NCBI GenBank assembly: GCA_024763055.1
Contig: JANTGH010000021.1
Span: forward strand, 1-36,055
Origin: Desulfobulbaceae bacterium
GTDB lineage: Bacteria > Desulfobacterota > Desulfobulbia > Desulfobulbales > Desulfobulbaceae
DNA: 36,055 bases
Direction: 5' to 3'
Below the pieces are notes generated by a model. The model made no database searches. It was not told the DNA's origin and worked only from the letters and a program-made list of their open reading frames with translations. Made by a program: the position numbers and the translations under genes. Of the stretch, positions 33,271-36,055 are shown piece by piece; position 1 is the first letter of the stretch, and every line of letters starts with the position of its first letter.

Positions 33271-33549
33271 CTACGTATCTTGATTTAATTTTCCCGCTGT
33301 CGGACAGTATGAAAAAAACTGGTCCTGTATCCGCTGCACACCGAGTTCCACGAGATAGAAATTATAATTATCGAACACTTGATCAGTTCTGTAAACCTCT
33401 TTTTTCAGGTTTTTCCGTTTTTTCCTGATCAACTCTTTTAAACGCTGAATAGAGTCCTTGACAGCCTTTTTTATTCCCGCAACAAACCATATATGGTTTA
33501 GTATATAGTCTTCTTGGAATAAATCTATAGTGTAAAGGGACAAAATCAA
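33271..33549 (-). CDS. Possible small basic protein upstream of the ATPase (uncertain)
   Basis: An open frame of up to 92 codons ends 5 nt before the ATPase start codon. There is no ATG; only TTG or GTG starts are available, such as 33549. The middle is strongly basic and helical (IKKAVKDSIQRLKELIRKKRK), followed by YNFYLVELGVQRIQDQFF. The coupling to the next gene is suggestive, but the start is unconvincing and a 16-nt palindrome lies within it. I do not recognise it and consider it a weak candidate. Confidence 0.3.
   Translation of the reverse strand: MILSLYTIDLFQEDYILNHIWFVAGIKKAVKDSIQRLKELIRKKRKNLKKEVYRTDQVFDNYNFYLVELGVQRIQDQFFSYCPTAGKLNQDT
33484..33499. promoter_or_regulatory. Perfect 16-nt palindrome, candidate operator
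   Basis: AAACCATATATGGTTT reads the same on both strands and lies in the 298-nt gap between the divergent ATPase and acetolactate-synthase-like genes, about 65 nt before the latter. Such symmetry in a divergent promoter region suggests a dimeric regulator site. No -35/-10 pair next to it is certain. Confidence 0.4.
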
Positions 33550-33563
33550 ACTCCGGAAAAAAA

Positions 33564-35204
33564 ATGAACGGTGCTGCCTTACTTGTACAAGCGTTGGAAA
33601 ACGAAGACGTCAGATATATTTTCGGTATACCCGGCGAAGAAAATCTTGCCTTTCTTGAGGCTCTGCGAACATCAAAAATCAGCCTTATCCTCACTCGACA
33701 TGAGCAGGCTGCCGGTTTCATGGCGGCCACCTACGGGCGACTGACGGGAAAGCCCGGGGTCTGCCTGGCGACACTGGGACCAGGTGCGACGAATTTTGTC
33801 ACCAGTGTCTCCCACGCACTGCTCGGCGGTATGCCTTGCCTGTTCATAACCGGGCAAAAGCCGATAAAAAGGTCGAAACAAGGCCATTTTCAAATTATTG
33901 ACGTGGTTCGTATGATGGAGCCCATTACCAAGATGACCCGGCAGATTGTTGGAGCAGACAGTATCCCGGCCCTCGTCCGCGAAGCCTTTCGAGTGGCCGT
34001 CCATGAAAAGGCAGGTCCCGTACACCTTGAACTTCCCGAGGATATTGCGGCGGAAGAGACAACGGCCCCCATCTTCCCCGTCACTCGAGTACAGATCCCC
34101 CTGGCCACCGAAACAGCTATCACTGCAGTTACCCCCCTTATCCAACAGGCAAAAAATCCATTACTATTGATTGCTTCAGCTGCCAATCGCCGACAAACAT
34201 GCCAGGCGATTGAAGACTTTGTTGAGCGGACCGGAATTTATTTTTTCAGTACCCAGATGGGCAAAGGAGTAATCAATGAATACCATCAGCACTGTCTCGG
34301 CACGGCAGCGCTGTCCGACAATGATTACCTGCACTGCGCCATTGACCGGGCCGATGTTATTATCAACATCGGCCATGATGTCGTTGAAAAACCACCCTTT
34401 TTCATGACTAAAAACGGCATTAACGTTGTTCATGTCAACTACTTCAGCGCGGCCATCGACGATATTTACTTCCCGCAACATGAACTTATCGGTGATATCA
34501 CCCACACCATCAGGAAACTTACCGACCGGATCCGACCGGATTCTCTTGCCGGAACCGGCTATTTTTCCAGAATAAAGGACGAGATTGAAAAAAATATTTT
34601 CCAGCACCGCGCGGATGTTTTTTTCCCCTGTGGCCCGCAACAGCTTGTCTCAGTCGTCAGGGAAAACATGCCGGAAGATTCAATCCTCTCACTTGATAAT
34701 GGTATGTATAAAATCTGGTTTGCCAGAAACTATAAGGCCACCAACCCCTCCTCCGTATTGCTTGACAATGCCCTTGCCACCATGGGTGCCGGGCTTCCCG
34801 TTGCCGTCGCCGCAAAAATGCTGAACCCGAAAAAAAACGTTGTCGCCATTTGCGGGGATGGCGGTTTCATGATGAATTCCCAGGAACTGGAAACAGCCGT
34901 CCGTCTGGATATCGATCTCACAATCCTCCTGCTTCGAGACAACGGCCTGGGCATGATTCGCTGGAAACAGGCAAGTATGCATCTCCCTGATTTTGGTCTT
35001 GAATTCGGTAATCCTGATTTCGTCGAATATGCAAAAAGTTATGGTGCATCCGGCCATCGTATTTCACAACAGGGAGAACTCGGCCCCCTGCTGAAATCAT
35101 GCATAAATACCCCGGGTGTACACCTTATAGATATTCCCATTGACTACTCTGAGAATGAATCCATCCTGATTAAAGGACTCCAACAAAAAACCTGCCTCAT
35201 ATAA
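33564..35204 (+). CDS. Thiamine-diphosphate enzyme, acetolactate-synthase-like large subunit
   Basis: A 546-aa three-domain ThDP enzyme. The N-terminal PYR domain has IFGIPGEENL and the cofactor-activating Glu47 (TRHEQAAGFMA). LATLGPGATNF and GPVHLELPEDI are typical of the acetohydroxyacid synthase branch. The central domain (about 190-325) has the MGKG motif. The C-terminal PP domain has ATMGAGLPVA and the ThDP/Mg motif GDGGFMM (431-437) ending at Asn460 (RDNGLGMI). It probably joins two pyruvates to 2-acetolactate. No regulatory small subunit (ilvN/ilvH) is next to it, so it is closer to a catabolic AlsS type or an uncharacterised relative; the substrate is not proven. It starts at ATG 33564 with a weak CGGA box. 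Confidence 0.87.
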   Translation: MNGAALLVQALENEDVRYIFGIPGEENLAFLEALRTSKISLILTRHEQAAGFMAATYGRLTGKPGVCLATLGPGATNFVTSVSHALLGGMPCLFITGQKPIKRSKQGHFQIIDVVRMMEPITKMTRQIVGADSIPALVREAFRVAVHEKAGPVHLELPEDIAAEETTAPIFPVTRVQIPLATETAITAVTPLIQQAKNPLLLIASAANRRQTCQAIEDFVERTGIYFFSTQMGKGVINEYHQHCLGTAALSDNDYLHCAIDRADVIINIGHDVVEKPPFFMTKNGINVVHVNYFSAAIDDIYFPQHELIGDITHTIRKLTDRIRPDSLAGTGYFSRIKDEIEKNIFQHRADVFFPCGPQQLVSVVRENMPEDSILSLDNGMYKIWFARNYKATNPSSVLLDNALATMGAGLPVAVAAKMLNPKKNVVAICGDGGFMMNSQELETAVRLDIDLTILLLRDNGLGMIRWKQASMHLPDFGLEFGNPDFVEYAKSYGASGHRISQQGELGPLLKSCINTPGVHLIDIPIDYSENESILIKGLQQKTCLI

Positions 35205-35285
35205 CCTGGAACCTGAGTTTCTTTTTTCCGAGATTCATTGTTTCTTAAAATAAAAAAAAATAAAACATACCCACCATAAAAAAAT

Positions 35286-35302
35286 CATACTTTTTAAGTA
35301 TG
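35286..35302. other. Small hairpin in an AT-rich intergenic region
   Basis: CATACTT and AAGTATG form a 7-bp stem with a TTT loop in the 193-nt gap after the acetolactate-synthase-like gene. No T-run follows, so it is a doubtful terminator for the + strand gene. Confidence 0.35.
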
Positions 35303-35362
35303 AATACAGTCGATAATCAATATAGGCAAATATACCTAAAAAAAAATCCATACTGTTGCCCA

Positions 35363-35392
35363 TTGACAACAGACATACTTTTTCTGTATAGA
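35363..35392 (+). promoter_or_regulatory. Candidate promoter for the second PilZ gene
   Basis: TTGACA (35363-35368), an 18-nt spacer and TATAGA (35387-35392) are close to consensus. The -10 box ends only 5 nt before the ATG at 35398, so transcription would start at or near the start codon and the message would be leaderless. The GAGG box at 35391-35394 argues instead for a promoter further upstream. Both readings are open. Confidence 0.4.
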
Positions 35393-35397
35393 GGCAT

Positions 35398-35796
35398 ATG
35401 CTCTCTGCTATAGAAACAACAACTAACCAATCTGGCTATTCTCCTGATGAGCGTCGACACTCTGTTCGACACAAACTCCAGGAGGGCTCCTTGGCGATTG
35501 ATCCACGCATTCTTGGGCCTGTCCTTGATCTCAGCATGCACGGCATGTCTTTTGAGTATTCAGGTGAAGACCTTGAAAATGCAACTTTTATGGATATTGG
35601 AATCTTTATCAGCGGATCAAAAACGATTGTCACCGGACTGCAGGCCAGAATCGTCCGCGATCATATTTCGACGCACAGCAGCAGCTTTATTCCGGTAATC
35701 CGGAAAACAAGAGCTGTCGAATTCCTGGACCTCTCACCTGGACAACGTCGACAAATTCGGCAAATCATTGCAACGCAAAGCACACACACCCTTTGA
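35398..35796 (+). CDS. PilZ-domain protein (putative c-di-GMP receptor), second copy
   Basis: A 132-aa protein with one PilZ domain. The arginine motif is at about residues 18-25 (DERRHSVRHKL) and the D-x-S-x-x-G motif is DLSMHG (about 44-49), both needed to bind c-di-GMP. The rest is the usual six-stranded barrel (FMDIGIFISG, LQARIVRD) with a final helix (LSPGQRRQIRQII). It is cytoplasmic. It is not close in sequence to the PilZ protein at 14778-15128 outside the motifs. GAGG precedes the start codon. It probably forms its own unit. A repeat element follows after 53 nt. Confidence 0.85.
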   Translation: MLSAIETTTNQSGYSPDERRHSVRHKLQEGSLAIDPRILGPVLDLSMHGMSFEYSGEDLENATFMDIGIFISGSKTIVTGLQARIVRDHISTHSSSFIPVIRKTRAVEFLDLSPGQRRQIRQIIATQSTHTL

Positions 35797-35849
35797 CCAG
35801 TATTGCCGGGCCGAATTATTAGCTGCAACAAAAGCTGAAAGCTCATCAT

Positions 35850-36055
35850 TGATGAACTCGTAAAAAATACAGACAGTGCTTAAAGATGGCTAAGTAAAAA
35901 CACAGGTATACAGGTAAGCGAGCCTGCGAGACTCCGGGTAAGCGCAGACTCCGAGGAGTAGTGTTCTGTGGCGGGTCTTAATTAGACATGTAGTATGCCC
36001 ACAAATCGCCACACGACACACGACGCAGTAGATCGAAGTTTTTACGACGCCATCA
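35850..36055. repeat. Dispersed structured repeat element, copy B (206 nt)
   Basis: This is the second copy of the element at 6724-6909. The outer arms TGATG..TCGTAAAAA (from 35850) and TTTTTACGACGCCATCA (ending 36055) are inverted repeats. The internal 7-bp stem is TGTGGCG (35967-35973) with CGCCACA (36007-36013). It is 20 nt longer than copy A because a GGTAAGCG..GACTCCG unit is duplicated (35913-35936 and 35937-35953). The element ends exactly at the last base of the window. Confidence 0.8.

Overview
This window looks like chromosome from a Gram-negative, rod-shaped bacterium of the Desulfobacterota (former Deltaproteobacteria), perhaps near the Desulfobulbales. That placement is an inference. 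It rests on the complete elongasome (mreB, mreC, mreD, mrdA, rodA), hflK/hflC, several c-di-GMP-type proteins (two PilZ proteins and an HD-GYP protein), and the style of the HD-GYP N-terminus (ARIHQDNN). There is no rRNA, ribosomal-protein or sulfate-reduction gene here to settle it. I see no phage, insertion sequence with a transposase, CRISPR array or toxin-antitoxin locus. Nearly all genes are ordinary core functions.

Layout. 0.2-3.6 kb: a secreted D-Ala-D-Ala carboxypeptidase (+), then a stand-alone response regulator and a DUF1566 protein (-), then an SGNH hydrolase (+). 3.8-6.6 kb: a tight + operon of an exported two-OB-fold protein, ketopantoate reductase, a HAD hydrolase and a Nudix hydrolase, followed by a structured repeat (copy A). 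6.9-8.3 kb (-): an FKBP-type isomerase and a Tim44-like membrane protein. 8.5-11.6 kb (+): a rhomboid protease, then hflK-hflC. 11.7-13.1 kb (-): thiE overlapping a zinc-motif protein of unknown function. 13.3-14.6 kb (+): citrate synthase. 14.8-19.4 kb (-): nadA-polA, then an unrecognised 43-aa protein coupled to a PilZ protein. 19.6-21.4 kb: a ribosome-hibernation/cold-shock fusion (-) diverging from ferrochelatase (+). 21.5-31.3 kb (-): mreB-mreC-mreD-mrdA-rodA, followed by a HEAT-repeat protein and an HD-GYP phosphodiesterase. 31.6 kb (+): tRNA-Ala(GGC) with its own promoter and terminator. 31.8-33.3 kb (-): an ExeA/DamX-like ATPase with a SPOR domain. 33.6-35.8 kb (+): an acetolactate-synthase-like enzyme and a second PilZ protein, then repeat copy B, which reaches the last base of the window.

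How the genes fit together. Many are about the envelope: peptidoglycan elongation and trimming, a peptidoglycan-binding SPOR ATPase, membrane quality control (HflKC, rhomboid, Tim44-like) and c-di-GMP signalling. The HEAT and HD-GYP genes lie directly downstream of rodA and seem to share an N-terminal module, which suggests that signalling and cell elongation are linked.

The least explained signals are in non-coding DNA. (1) A dispersed 186-206-nt element has terminal inverted repeats and an internal stem in which three base pairs differ between the copies and all remain paired. (2) A nested set of perfect hairpins lies just before the HD-GYP start codon. (3) An inverted-repeat element sits between mreB and mreC. 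(4) A 43-aa ORF with a near-consensus ribosome binding site precedes a PilZ gene. All positions were read by eye; no database search was possible.
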